Notes under the pieces: model-generated
Told to the model about the DNA's origin: nothing
The model's input: only the letters and a program-made list of their open reading frames with translations
The model's database searches: none
Source of the DNA: an uncultured Prevotellaceae bacterium
GTDB taxonomy: Bacteria; Bacteroidota; Bacteroidia; Bacteroidales; Bacteroidaceae
Direction: 5' to 3'
Length of the DNA: 64,000 nucleotides
Assembly (NCBI GenBank): GCA_900316505.1
Contig: ONDH01000022.1
Coordinates: forward strand, 21,891-85,890
Shown here: in pieces, positions 1 through 8,557 of the stretch
How positions within the stretch are numbered: the stretch's first letter is position 1
Layout: every line of letters begins with the position of its first letter
Position numbers and translations under genes: made by a program

Positions 1-839
1 AACCCATTGGACGACATGGAAGTGTGCTCCAACCCAGCCCTGTTAAGCAATATGCCCTTGAGCAGGGGCTAAAAGTCATGCAACCCGAAAAGTTGAAAGA
101 CCCCGAATTCGTGGAAGAATTGAGAGCGTTAAAGGCAGATCTGCAAATTGTCGTGGCTTTCCGCATGCTGCCAGAAATTGTATGGAGCATGCCTCCCTAC
201 GGCACTTTCAATGCGCATGCCAGCTTACTGCCTAAATATAGGGGAGCAGCACCCATCAACTGGGCTGTCATCAATGGAGAAACAGAAACGGGCATCACCA
301 CGTTCTTTCTGAAGCATGAAATAGACACCGGAGACATCATCCAGCAGGTACGTATCCCCATCGAAGAAACAGACAATGTGGAGGTGGTACACGACAAACT
401 GATGATGTTAAGTGGGAAACTGGTCACAGAAACGGTAGACAACATTCTTGCAGGCACTGTCACCTCCATTCCTCAAGACCAATTCAAAGATGTGCCCCTC
501 ACGCCAGCTCCGAAAATATTTCGTGAGACCTGCCGCATCAACTGGAATCAACCCACCAAACGCATCTATGACTTCATTCGTGGGCTCAGCCCCTACCCTG
601 CCGCATGGACAACCCTGAATGGGAAAGCTGTCAAGATATACGAAGCAGGAAAAGAAAGCACCACACCCCCTTCATGTACACCGGGCACCATCATCACCGA
701 TGGTAAAACCAACCTCAAGGTCGCCACTGCTGATGGATGGCTTAACATCAAGACACTTCAACTCGAAGGGAAGAAGAGGATGCCCGTCACAGACCTGCTA
801 AGAGGACTAAAAATCAATGAGAACTCATTTTTTTTGTAA
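1..839 (+). CDS. fmt: Methionyl-tRNA formyltransferase, 5' end cut off by the window
   Basis: Transfers a formyl group from 10-formyl-THF to the amino group of initiator Met-tRNA. The reading frame is open from base 3, so the gene enters from the left; a GTG at 24 is internal, because the residues before it (PIGRHGSVLQPSPVKQ) already match the family. The formyltransferase core shows FNAHASLLPKYRG with the conserved Asn and His, then EIDTGDII with the catalytic Asp. The C-terminal half, from about residue 165 of the visible part (RINWNQPTKRIYDFIRGLSP), is the tRNA-binding OB-like domain. About 279 residues are visible of a usual 310-325. No hairpin terminator follows the stop. Confidence 0.95.
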   Translation, partial: PIGRHGSVLQPSPVKQYALEQGLKVMQPEKLKDPEFVEELRALKADLQIVVAFRMLPEIVWSMPPYGTFNAHASLLPKYRGAAPINWAVINGETETGITTFFLKHEIDTGDIIQQVRIPIEETDNVEVVHDKLMMLSGKLVTETVDNILAGTVTSIPQDQFKDVPLTPAPKIFRETCRINWNQPTKRIYDFIRGLSPYPAAWTTLNGKAVKIYEAGKESTTPPSCTPGTIITDGKTNLKVATADGWLNIKTLQLEGKKRMPVTDLLRGLKINENSFFL

Positions 840-843
840 AAAA

Positions 844-875
844 TTTGCATTTTAAAAAGAAAACCCTTTACTTTG
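844..875 (+). promoter_or_regulatory. Promoter of the first ECF sigma gene
   Basis: TTTG at 844-847 and TTACTTTG at 868-875 are 20 bases apart. This is one mismatch from the Bacteroidetes consensus TTTG, N19-21, TAnnTTTG. The sigma gene starts 93 bases downstream. Confidence 0.55.
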
Positions 876-967
876 CAGCGCAAAAAGCAAAAAAACCTAA
901 ATATTAACATTAAAAAACTCCATTGCCTATAGAAGATACATTACGCTAAACCAAACACTAAAGCATA

Positions 968-1561
968 ATGAAACAGCTCCGTGAACTTGCCGACGAGCAG
1001 TTGGTCAGTTTATATCAAGAAGGCAATAATAATGCATTCGACATTTTGTTGAAGCGTTATGAGAGTAAGGTTTTTTCCTATCTCCTCTATTCAGTCAAAA
1101 ACCAGGAACTTGCCGAAGACCTCTTCCAAGACGTCTTCATCAAGATTGTTGTGCGCATCAAAAATGGGCAATATACCGAAAACGGCAAATTCTCCTCTTG
1201 GATGATGCGTATTGTCCACAATCACCTCATTGATTATTATCGCACCACACCCACCGAGCACATTCTCTCTAATGACCAATCGGACGTGGATCTCTTCAAT
1301 AAAGCCGAGCTTGCCGTCAATGAGAATCGCGAGCAAGAGATGATTGACCAGCAGACGCTTGCCGAAGTAAAAGAACTCATAGCCCTATTGCCAGATCCTC
1401 AACGTGAGGTGCTCCTCATGCGTGTCTATGACGAACTCTCTTTCAAGGAGATTGCTCAGAAGACCAACTGTAGTATCAACACAGCCCTTGGACGTATGCG
1501 TTACGCCATTCTCAATCTCCGTCACATGGCATTTGAGCGCGGAATCAGTATCGCATCATAA
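968..1561 (+). CDS. ECF-type RNA polymerase sigma factor
   Basis: A 197-residue sigma-70 family protein. Sigma region 2 covers about residues 20-95 (FDILLKRYESKVFSYLLY, then AEDLFQDVF and the FSSWMMRIVHNHLIDYYR segment that melts the -10). Region 4 covers about 135-190, with LLPDPQREVLLMRVYDELSFKEIA and a helix-turn-helix. No anti-sigma gene follows; a hairpin terminator lies just downstream and the next gene is on the other strand, so this sigma stands alone. Stand-alone Bacteroidetes members of this type often act in general or stress transcription, but the regulon cannot be told from the sequence. Confidence 0.9.
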   Translation: MKQLRELADEQLVSLYQEGNNNAFDILLKRYESKVFSYLLYSVKNQELAEDLFQDVFIKIVVRIKNGQYTENGKFSSWMMRIVHNHLIDYYRTTPTEHILSNDQSDVDLFNKAELAVNENREQEMIDQQTLAEVKELIALLPDPQREVLLMRVYDELSFKEIAQKTNCSINTALGRMRYAILNLRHMAFERGISIAS

Positions 1562-1575
1562 TCACTATAAACACG

Positions 1576-1609
1576 AAATCGGATTACTTTCCAGTAGTCC
1601 GATTTATTT
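1576..1609 (+). terminator. Hairpin terminator after the sigma gene
   Basis: AAATCGGATTACT (1576-1588) pairs with AGTAGTCCGATTT (1593-1605), followed by ATTTT. It lies 14 bases after the sigma stop codon. Confidence 0.75.
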
Positions 1610-1611
1610 TG

Positions 1612-1648
1612 ACAAAAAGAAAACCTGCGAGACGATGTCTTGCAGGTT
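1612..1648 (-). terminator. Terminator of the small lipoprotein gene
   Basis: Read on the minus strand, GCAGGTT pairs with AACCTGC around an inner AGAC/GTCT stem (1622-1648), and a T-rich run (complement of 1612-1621) follows. It stands back to back with the sigma terminator. Confidence 0.65.
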
Positions 1649-1703
1649 CCATTCTCTTGGGGGATATCTCTATCCCGAAAGTTGTGCTCTAAATCACTGT
1701 CTA

Positions 1704-1895
1704 TTATTCAGCGATAGTAGTGTCAGCAGCTACAGTGTCAGCAGCTACAGTGTCAACTACCTCTACAACAGTGTCAACTGCTACAGTGTCAGCAGCTACA
1801 GTGTCAGTAGCAGGAGCCTTCTTGTCGCAAGATACGAAAGACACAGATGCAGTGAGAGCGATTGCAGCAACAGCTGCGAAAACCAACTTCTTCAT
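1704..1895 (-). CDS. Small lipoprotein with DTVA repeats
   Basis: A 63-residue precursor starting MKKLVFAAVAAIALTA, with lipobox VSFVSC (Cys 23) and then only a short acidic tail built of repeated DTVAADTVA/DTVVEV units. An upstream in-frame ATG at 1925 would add ten residues ahead of a perfect signal peptide, so the ATG at 1895 was chosen. The mature part is about 41 residues and has no visible enzymatic domain; it is probably an abundant, disordered periplasmic or surface lipopeptide. Its DNA is a run of near-identical 15-base units, so copy number may vary between strains. It has its own -7 box and terminator. Function is unknown. Confidence 0.75.
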   Translation of the reverse strand: MKKLVFAAVAAIALTASVSFVSCDKKAPATDTVAADTVAVDTVVEVVDTVAADTVAADTTIAE

Positions 1896-1948
1896 AATTT
1901 CTTTTACTTTTAATTTGTTAAACAATTAATTTGCTTTCAAAACCGCTG

Positions 1949-1956
1949 CAAAGTTA
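1949..1956 (-). promoter_or_regulatory. -7 box of the small lipoprotein gene
   Basis: TAACTTTG on the minus strand matches the consensus exactly, 53 bases before the ATG. No clear -33 TTTG was found. Confidence 0.6.
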
Positions 1957-2124
1957 CGCACTTTTTAAGATACGATGTTCTCGGAAATCTCTTTTTTTTA
2001 CATTTTTATTAAAAAAAACAAGTTTTTGAGCTAAAAAGAGCACTTTTGAGGCAAAAATGTGCATTGTTTGCGAACACACCCAATATTTCAACATAAAAAA
2101 GATGGTAGTGTAAAAAAAAAAAAT

Positions 2125-2132
2125 TATCTTTG
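2125..2132 (+). promoter_or_regulatory. -7 box of the TlpA-like gene
   Basis: TATCTTTG is a perfect TAnnTTTG box, 36 bases before the start codon, behind an A-rich tract. Confidence 0.6.
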
Positions 2133-2168
2133 CAATCGTTTTAGCATCATCAAAAACTCAATCATCGT

Positions 2169-3293
2169 ATGAAGGACATGAAAAGTAAGTTATATGTGGT
2201 GTTGTCAGCAGTACTGATGCTGACAGCAGCTTGCTCGCAGAAGTCTGAGAACGCCTATACCATTACCGGTACAGCAGAGGGCACTCAAGATGGCGATACA
2301 GTGTTCATCTGTGAAATGCAAGGTTTTTTCAACATGATTCCGACGGACACCACCATTATCAAAGATGGCAAGTTTGAATTCACAGGCGAGTGTGAAGGAG
2401 CAGCCTTGCGCTGGTTGATGCCCATTCATGCCGGTGAACCCACCACAATGGCACAGTTCATTTTGGAGAAAGGTGACATCAAGGCAGCACTGATTAAAGG
2501 CGAAGGGGAAAGCAAGATTGAAGGTGGTCCCAACAGCAAGTTATACGATGAGTTTGAGAAACAGTGTGGTAAGATTGGCGAGCAAATGGATGAGCCCTGG
2601 CGAATCAGTTCTGACTCAACAAAAAGCGAGACTGAAAGACAGATAGCACAAGCAAAGCTGGATTCACTGAACAAAGTGATGGTTGCTTATCAGAAAAAAT
2701 TCATCATTGATCATGTGCCTTCAGCATGCAGCGATATGCTGTTTGCTTTCTGCTCCTTCAGTTTCTCGGAAGAAGACAATGAAGAAATCCTGAAGCTTTT
2801 CGGTGAAAAGCAGCCCGACCTCCCTGTATATAAAGCCATCATGGCAGAAAAGAAAGCTCAGGAATCAACATCTATTGGTCACGCGTACACAGACATGAAG
2901 ATGGATGACCCAACTGGCAAAAGCGTCAAGTTAAGCGACTTTGTGGGTAAAAGCAAATATGTACTGATTGACTTTTGGGCATCATGGTGCGGACCATGTC
3001 GCGCAGAAATGCCGACAGTGGTGGAAACTTACACAAAATTCCACGACAAGGGCTTCGAAGTTGTCGGAGTGTCGTTGGATGATGACAAAGACGCATGGGT
3101 GAAAGCCATCGCAGAACTCAAGATGCCTTGGCCACAAATGAGTGATCTGAAAGGTTGGGAAAGCGAAGCTTGTGCCGTTTACCACGTACAAGCCATCCCA
3201 GCCAATGTTCTGGTAGACGAGAAGGGCAATATTGTTGCTAAAGATTTAAGAGGAAAAGACCTTTTGGACAAGATGGGCGAATTGCTGCCGTAA
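2169..3293 (+). CDS. TlpA-like thioredoxin-fold lipoprotein with DUF4369-type N-terminus
   Basis: A 374-residue lipoprotein with signal peptide and lipobox TAAC (Cys 22). Residues about 28-230 have the look of the DUF4369 module that often precedes thioredoxin domains in Bacteroidetes (YTITGTAEGTQDGDTVFI). Residues about 240-374 are a TlpA/AhpC-type thioredoxin fold with FWASWCGPCRAEMP, the CxxC pair being about residues 274 and 277, and a cis-Pro loop at QAIPANVLVD. The probable role is reducing or resolving disulfides in periplasmic or surface proteins. ATG codons at 2169 and 2178 are both usable. The stop abuts the hemW stop on the other strand with no spacer. Confidence 0.88.
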   Translation: MKDMKSKLYVVLSAVLMLTAACSQKSENAYTITGTAEGTQDGDTVFICEMQGFFNMIPTDTTIIKDGKFEFTGECEGAALRWLMPIHAGEPTTMAQFILEKGDIKAALIKGEGESKIEGGPNSKLYDEFEKQCGKIGEQMDEPWRISSDSTKSETERQIAQAKLDSLNKVMVAYQKKFIIDHVPSACSDMLFAFCSFSFSEEDNEEILKLFGEKQPDLPVYKAIMAEKKAQESTSIGHAYTDMKMDDPTGKSVKLSDFVGKSKYVLIDFWASWCGPCRAEMPTVVETYTKFHDKGFEVVGVSLDDDKDAWVKAIAELKMPWPQMSDLKGWESEACAVYHVQAIPANVLVDEKGNIVAKDLRGKDLLDKMGELLP

Positions 3294-4412
3294 TCAATCA
3301 TCCCACATGAGGTCTGACATGACCTCGTTGGAGATGAAGAGTCCACGACGAGTGAGGCAAAGCGTGTCACCAGTAAGAGATAAGAGACCTGCCTTCAGAT
3401 GCTTCTGTGCATTTTGAAGGCAGTATTTTTTTGCCAAAACGCCAAAATGGCGTTCCAACTTAGAGAGGTCAAGTCCCTCTGAGGTACGAAGAGACGTGAA
3501 AACGTATTCATCATAACGTTCGTGATCGTTCAGATGTTCAGTCACCAACGCACAAGAATTATCCATGTATTGTTCCAAAGAATCAGTGTGGTAAAAGCGA
3601 TTGGAGCCATCATAGGAATGCGCTCCAGCCCCCACCCCTAAATAAGGGACGCCTTGCCAATATCCCGAGTTATGACGTGACCGCATGCTGGGCAGAGCAA
3701 AGTTGCTGAGTTCATAATGTTCATAACCCGCGCCCTTCAATGCATCCATCAAATGCTCATACATCTGTAAGGACACCTCTTCGTCCACTTCGCTGATACA
3801 ACCTTCTGTAAGCATCCGCTCCAACACAGTTCCCTCTTCGTACATCAAGGAATAGGCAGACAGGTGCTGAACCTGCAAGGAGAGTGCTGTCTGCACATCG
3901 GACTTCCACTCATCCAACGTCTGCTTCGGAAAGCCAAACATGAGGTCGATGCTGATGTTGGAGAAACCAGCATCTTGTGCGTCATAAACAGCTTGAATGG
4001 CTTGTGTGGCGGTATGACGGCGATGCAGGAAATGTAAGCGTGCTTCATCAAAGGTCTGAATTCCCATACTGAGACGGTTGATGCCCATCTGTAGAAGACG
4101 GTATAACAATGCCGGAGTCATGTCATCAGGATTACCTTCCAGTGTCACTTCTGCATTCTCGCGTACATTATATATATTATAAATTGACACCAGTACCCTT
4201 TCCAATTCATCAGGTGGCAGTTGAGAAGGAGTGCCTCCCCCGAAATAGATGGTGTCAACGGGTTCGTCAACAAGAAAAGTTCGACGCTGACGCAGCTCTT
4301 CCACCACCGCATCAACATACTCATGGCGCTTCTGAAGCAAGGTGGTGGAAAAGAAGCCGCAATAGATGCAACGCGACTTACAGAAAGGAATATGCACGTA
4401 AATACCAGCCAT
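3294..4412 (-). CDS. hemW: Radical SAM heme chaperone HemW
   Basis: A 372-residue radical SAM protein. The 4Fe-4S cluster motif CKSRCIYC lies at residues 11-18, followed by YFGGGTPS, EGNPDD and GIQTFDEARL. HemW_C occupies the last 70 or so residues (EGLDLSKLERHFG). HemW was long annotated as oxygen-independent coproporphyrinogen oxidase but is considered a heme-trafficking chaperone. The start MAGIYVHIPFC is the family's usual one. A TAAATTTG box ends only seven bases upstream, so the mRNA may be nearly leaderless. Confidence 0.93.
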   Translation of the reverse strand: MAGIYVHIPFCKSRCIYCGFFSTTLLQKRHEYVDAVVEELRQRRTFLVDEPVDTIYFGGGTPSQLPPDELERVLVSIYNIYNVRENAEVTLEGNPDDMTPALLYRLLQMGINRLSMGIQTFDEARLHFLHRRHTATQAIQAVYDAQDAGFSNISIDLMFGFPKQTLDEWKSDVQTALSLQVQHLSAYSLMYEEGTVLERMLTEGCISEVDEEVSLQMYEHLMDALKGAGYEHYELSNFALPSMRSRHNSGYWQGVPYLGVGAGAHSYDGSNRFYHTDSLEQYMDNSCALVTEHLNDHERYDEYVFTSLRTSEGLDLSKLERHFGVLAKKYCLQNAQKHLKAGLLSLTGDTLCLTRRGLFISNEVMSDLMWDD

Positions 4413-4419
4413 ATGAGGA

Positions 4420-4427
4420 CAAATTTA
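4420..4427 (-). promoter_or_regulatory. -7 box immediately before hemW
   Basis: TAAATTTG on the minus strand, seven bases from the ATG. The nearest -33-like sequence (TTTC) is 23 bases upstream, so support is moderate. Confidence 0.4.
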
Positions 4428-4558
4428 CTCAATATTTCCTTAATAATAATGAAAAATGTTAAATAACATAAGTTTTTTTCGACTCATCCCAATAAAAAGC
4501 AGTAATTTTATGCCGTTTTTGAAAAAATAGAACAATTATTATAAATCTAACCTAAACA

Positions 4559-6718
4559 ATGAAAGTTTACCAAACCAACGAAATCAAGAACATTGCCTTG
4601 CTTGGCAATGACGGTGCCGGTAAGACCACTCTTACCGAAGCACTTTTGTATGAAGCAGGAATCATTAGCCGCCGTGGTCGCATCACACAGAAAAACACCG
4701 TGAGTGACTACTTCCCAGTGGAACAGGAATATGGCTACAGTGTCTTTTCCACCGTTTTCCATGTGGAATGGAACAACAAGAAACTGAACATCATTGACTG
4801 TCCAGGAGCAGATGACTTTGTGGGCGCTGCCATGACTGCTTTGAATGTGACAGACACGGCACTTTTGCTCATCAATGGTCAATATGGTCCAGAAGTGGGC
4901 ACACAGAACCACTTCCGCTACACGGAAAAGTTGGGCAAGCCCGTCATCTTCCTTGTGAACCAGTTAGATTCCGACAAATGTGATTATCACCAAGTGCTCG
5001 ACAGCCTGATCAACATCTATGGTACCAAAGTGGTGCCCATCCAATATCCATTGAACGAAGGTCCTGATTTCAACAGTCTCATCGACGTGCTGCTGATGAA
5101 GAAATATTCTTGGAAGCCAGAAGGTGGCGCTCCTATCATTGAGGACATTCCAGCCGAAGAAATGGACAAGGCGATGGAAATGCATCGTGCCCTTGTGGAG
5201 GCTGCTGCTGAGAACGACGAAGGCTTGATGGAGAAATTCTTTGAGACTGAAGCACTTTCAGAAGACGAACTTCGTTTGGGTATTCGCAGAGGACTGGCAA
5301 CAAGAAGCATGTTCCCTGTGTTCTGTGTATGTGCAACCAAGGATATGGGTGTACGCCGTTTGATGGAATTCCTCGGCAACGTAGTTCCATTCGTGGACGA
5401 GATGCCTCAAGTACACAACACTCGTGGCGAAGAGGTGAAACCTGACCCAGATGCCCCAACTTCTCTTTATTTCTTCAAGACTGCCAACGAACCACACATT
5501 GGTGGTGTGCAGTACTTCAAAGTCATGTCAGGTAAGGTACACGAAGGTGATGACCTGACCAACACAGACCGTGGTTCGAAGGAGCGTATGGCTCAGCTGT
5601 TCTGCTGTGCAGGTGCCAACCGCATCAAGGTGGAAGAGTTGAGAGCTGGTGACATTGGTTGTACCGTGAAACTGAAGGATGTTCGTACAGGCAACACCTT
5701 GGCAGGTAAGGACTGCGAACACCGCTTCAACTTCGTGAAGTATCCAGACCCCAAATACATCCGTGCCGTCAGAGCAGAGAATGAGGGTGACACAGAAAAG
5801 ATGGTGGCAGCCATTCAAAAGATGTCGCAAGAGGATCCCACATGGATTTTGGAACAGTCTAAGGAATTGAGACAGACACTCGTTAAAGGTCAAGGCGAGT
5901 TCCACCTCCGCACACTGAAATGGCGTATGGAAAACAATGAGAAAATCAACATCTGTTTTGATGAGCCTAAGATTCCATATCGCGAGACTATCACTAAGGC
6001 TGCCCGTGCCGACTACCGTCACAAGAAACAATCTGGTGGTGCAGGTCAATTTGGTGAAGTTCACCTCATTGTTGAGCCATATTACGATGGCATGCCTGAC
6101 CCAACAAGTTACAAGTTTGGCAACCAAGAGTTCAAGATCAATGCCAAGAGCAAAGAAGAAGTTGACCTCGAATGGGGTGGCAAGCTCGTATTCATCAACT
6201 CTGTGGTGGGTGGTGCCATTGACACACGTTTCATGCCAGCCATTCTGAAAGGTATCATGAGTCGCATGGAACAGGGCCCTCTGACCGGTTCATATGCTCG
6301 CGATGTTCGCGTGATCGTTTACGATGGTAAGATGCACCCCGTTGACTCTAATGAGCTCTCATTCATGTTGGCTGGTCGTCATGCATTCTCTGATGCATTT
6401 AAGGAGGCAGGTCCAAAACTGCTCGAGCCCATCTATGATGTGGAAGTATTTGTACCTGGCGACAAGATGGGCGACGTGATGTCTGACCTTCAGGGTCGTC
6501 GTGGTATGATTATCGGTAGTGAAAGTGAAAGCGGCTATGAGAAGCTGATTGCGAAGGTACCATTGAAGAGCCTCTCCAGCTACTCCACCACCCTCAGTTC
6601 AATCACTGGTGGTCGTGCCAGCTTCATCATGAAGTTTGCCTCTTACGAACTTGTTCCAACAGACATCCAGCAGAAGCTGATGAAAGAATTCGAGGAACAG
6701 AGCAAGGACGAGGATTAG
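4559..6718 (+). CDS. fusA2: EF-G paralogue (EF-G2 type) lacking the catalytic His
   Basis: A 719-residue protein with all five EF-G domains. G1 is GNDGAGKT (16-23). G3 reads DCPGAD (80-85), where canonical EF-G has DTPGH, so the His that activates hydrolytic water is Ala. G4 is NQLD (134-137) rather than NKxD. Domain IV is recognisable at KKQSGGAGQFGEVHL, and the C-terminal domain at VPGDKMGDVMSDLQGRRG. From memory, a Bacteroides EF-G paralogue with these changes supports slow, GTP-hydrolysis-independent translocation under carbon starvation and is needed for gut colonisation. It is not the housekeeping fusA, which normally sits by rpsL/rpsG. It is followed by a terminator and rprX, an arrangement that may be conserved. 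Confidence 0.88.
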   Translation: MKVYQTNEIKNIALLGNDGAGKTTLTEALLYEAGIISRRGRITQKNTVSDYFPVEQEYGYSVFSTVFHVEWNNKKLNIIDCPGADDFVGAAMTALNVTDTALLLINGQYGPEVGTQNHFRYTEKLGKPVIFLVNQLDSDKCDYHQVLDSLINIYGTKVVPIQYPLNEGPDFNSLIDVLLMKKYSWKPEGGAPIIEDIPAEEMDKAMEMHRALVEAAAENDEGLMEKFFETEALSEDELRLGIRRGLATRSMFPVFCVCATKDMGVRRLMEFLGNVVPFVDEMPQVHNTRGEEVKPDPDAPTSLYFFKTANEPHIGGVQYFKVMSGKVHEGDDLTNTDRGSKERMAQLFCCAGANRIKVEELRAGDIGCTVKLKDVRTGNTLAGKDCEHRFNFVKYPDPKYIRAVRAENEGDTEKMVAAIQKMSQEDPTWILEQSKELRQTLVKGQGEFHLRTLKWRMENNEKINICFDEPKIPYRETITKAARADYRHKKQSGGAGQFGEVHLIVEPYYDGMPDPTSYKFGNQEFKINAKSKEEVDLEWGGKLVFINSVVGGAIDTRFMPAILKGIMSRMEQGPLTGSYARDVRVIVYDGKMHPVDSNELSFMLAGRHAFSDAFKEAGPKLLEPIYDVEVFVPGDKMGDVMSDLQGRRGMIIGSESESGYEKLIAKVPLKSLSSYSTTLSSITGGRASFIMKFASYELVPTDIQQKLMKEFEEQSKDED

Positions 6719-6772
6719 TAACTCACAAACAACGTATCACATTGGGCATATTAGCCCAAACAATAAAACTGG

Positions 6773-6802
6773 AAAGGGAATCTGCGCAGACAGGTTCCCT
6801 TT
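6773..6802 (+). terminator. Terminator after the EF-G paralogue
   Basis: AAAGGGAA (6773-6780) pairs with TTCCCTTT (6795-6802), with an inner CTG/CAG, and runs into TTTTATTTT. A second small hairpin, TTGGGC/GCCCAA, lies at 6743-6759. Confidence 0.85.
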
Positions 6803-6919
6803 TTTATTTTAGTTAACAAAATAACAAGTAACTTATGCCAACCTGCTAATTTGTGTCAAAAAATTAACTTTATTGCATTTTCTACAGCAAATTTGGCGCT
6901 CCTTTTTTAAGAATTGAGC

Positions 6920-6927
6920 TAAATTTG
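6920..6927 (+). promoter_or_regulatory. -7 box of rprX
   Basis: TAAATTTG lies 17 bases before the ATG. A TTTG at 6892-6895 is 24 bases upstream, slightly farther than usual. Confidence 0.5.
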
Positions 6928-6944
6928 TAGCAAAGTAATAAAAG

Positions 6945-8474
6945 ATGAAGAAATCAACCATCATAGTCCTTGCCATCGTCATGGGCATCTCGTTTGCCAG
7001 TTTGCTGATTATGCAGATGCGGTATATTGAAGAGGTGACCTCTTTGCGCTATGAATATTTCGAGGAATCTGTCAATCGCAGCCTCTATGAGACTGCCCAT
7101 CAATTGGAGTTGTCGGAAACCAAGCGCTATCTGGAGGAAGGTTCGGATGCCATGAACGGCATAGCCACTGCATACGATTCCATTTATGCCAACACAGACT
7201 CTTCGGTTGTGCAGCGCATGCATCAGGTGATTGCCAAGGACGGCAGTGTGTTTACTTCGCGCGAAACAACAGTCAGCACGAACTTGTCAGACAAGTATTT
7301 CACCAAGAAGACCTCGAACAACAACGACAGGCTACGCTCGCTGAAAGAGATTATGGACATGCGGTACGCCACCGAGAAGAAGCTCGTGGATGAAGTGATC
7401 TATAGTATCCTATACACTGCCAGCGACCGTCCTCTTTCTGAGCGCATCGACTTTATCGAATTGGATCAGATTCTGAAGACCCAGTTGAGTAACAATGGCA
7501 TCAATATTCCTTACCATTTTGTGGTCAGCACCAGCAATGGGCAGAAGGTGTACCAATGTCCTGATTACGACGAGAATGGAAACACAAAAGTCTTCACGGA
7601 AACACTCTTCAAAAACGACCCCGTTCAATGCGGTGGTGTCTTAGTGGTTCATTTCCCCGATTTAGGCAAGTACATCTGGCGTTCGATGTGGTTCATGATT
7701 CCATCGCTCATCTTCACACTTATCTTGCTCATCACGTTCATTGTCACGATGGTATTAGTGTTCCGGCAAAAGAAACTGACAGAGTTGAAGAATGACTTCA
7801 TCAACAACATGACACATGAGTTCAAGACCCCAATCTCCTCCATTTCCTTGGCTGCACAGATGTTGGGCGACGACTCCGTAACCAAGACACCAGTTCTTCT
7901 GCAAAGGCTCACATCCACCATCATTGACGAGACGAAACGTCTCCGTTTCCAGGTGGAGAAGGTGTTGCAACTCTCCATGTATGAGAACCAGCGAGCAAAC
8001 CTCCACATGAAGGAAGTGGACATCAACGAACTGATATCAGGAGTGACTCACACCTTTGCGTTGAAAGTGGAGAAGAATGGCGGTAAAATCATCACAAACC
8101 TCAATGCCACCGACCCCAACATCTGCGTGGACGACATGCACTTCACCAATGTCATTTTCAACTTGATGGACAATGCGGTGAAGTACCGTCGAAAAGATGC
8201 TGACCTTGAGCTCAATGTGGAAACATGGAACGAGCCAGGACTGCTCTGCATCTCCATCAAGGACAACGGTATTGGCATCAAGAAAGAAGACCTGAAACGC
8301 ATCTTTGAGAAATTCTACCGTGTACACACAGGAAACCTGCATGATGTAAAGGGTTTCGGGCTCGGTTTGGCATACGTTTACAAGATTGTGAAAGACCACA
8401 AAGGCACCATAGTTGCCGAAAGTGAGCCAGGCATTGGCACTAAATTCATCATTAAACTGAAAATGAACGATTAG
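6945..8474 (+). CDS. rprX: Sensor histidine kinase RprX
   Basis: A 509-residue membrane kinase. TM1 is about 5-24, a 220-residue periplasmic sensor region follows, and TM2 is about 249-273. The HisKA domain has the phospho-acceptor His 291 in NMTHEFKTPISS. The ATPase domain shows the N box (Asn 410 in NLMDNAVKY), G1 DNGIGI (440-445), F box FEKFYRV and G2 GFGLGLA (470-476). All catalytic signatures are intact. The response regulator gene starts 83 bases after the stop, so the two form one operon. The signal sensed is not evident. Confidence 0.9.
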   Translation: MKKSTIIVLAIVMGISFASLLIMQMRYIEEVTSLRYEYFEESVNRSLYETAHQLELSETKRYLEEGSDAMNGIATAYDSIYANTDSSVVQRMHQVIAKDGSVFTSRETTVSTNLSDKYFTKKTSNNNDRLRSLKEIMDMRYATEKKLVDEVIYSILYTASDRPLSERIDFIELDQILKTQLSNNGINIPYHFVVSTSNGQKVYQCPDYDENGNTKVFTETLFKNDPVQCGGVLVVHFPDLGKYIWRSMWFMIPSLIFTLILLITFIVTMVLVFRQKKLTELKNDFINNMTHEFKTPISSISLAAQMLGDDSVTKTPVLLQRLTSTIIDETKRLRFQVEKVLQLSMYENQRANLHMKEVDINELISGVTHTFALKVEKNGGKIITNLNATDPNICVDDMHFTNVIFNLMDNAVKYRRKDADLELNVETWNEPGLLCISIKDNGIGIKKEDLKRIFEKFYRVHTGNLHDVKGFGLGLAYVYKIVKDHKGTIVAESEPGIGTKFIIKLKMND

Positions 8475-8557
8475 CCAGCCTGCATGCTGAACAAAACACT
8501 GCACAAGAAAAAACAAATCAAAACACAATAATTATACAACTTAAAACATACAACATT

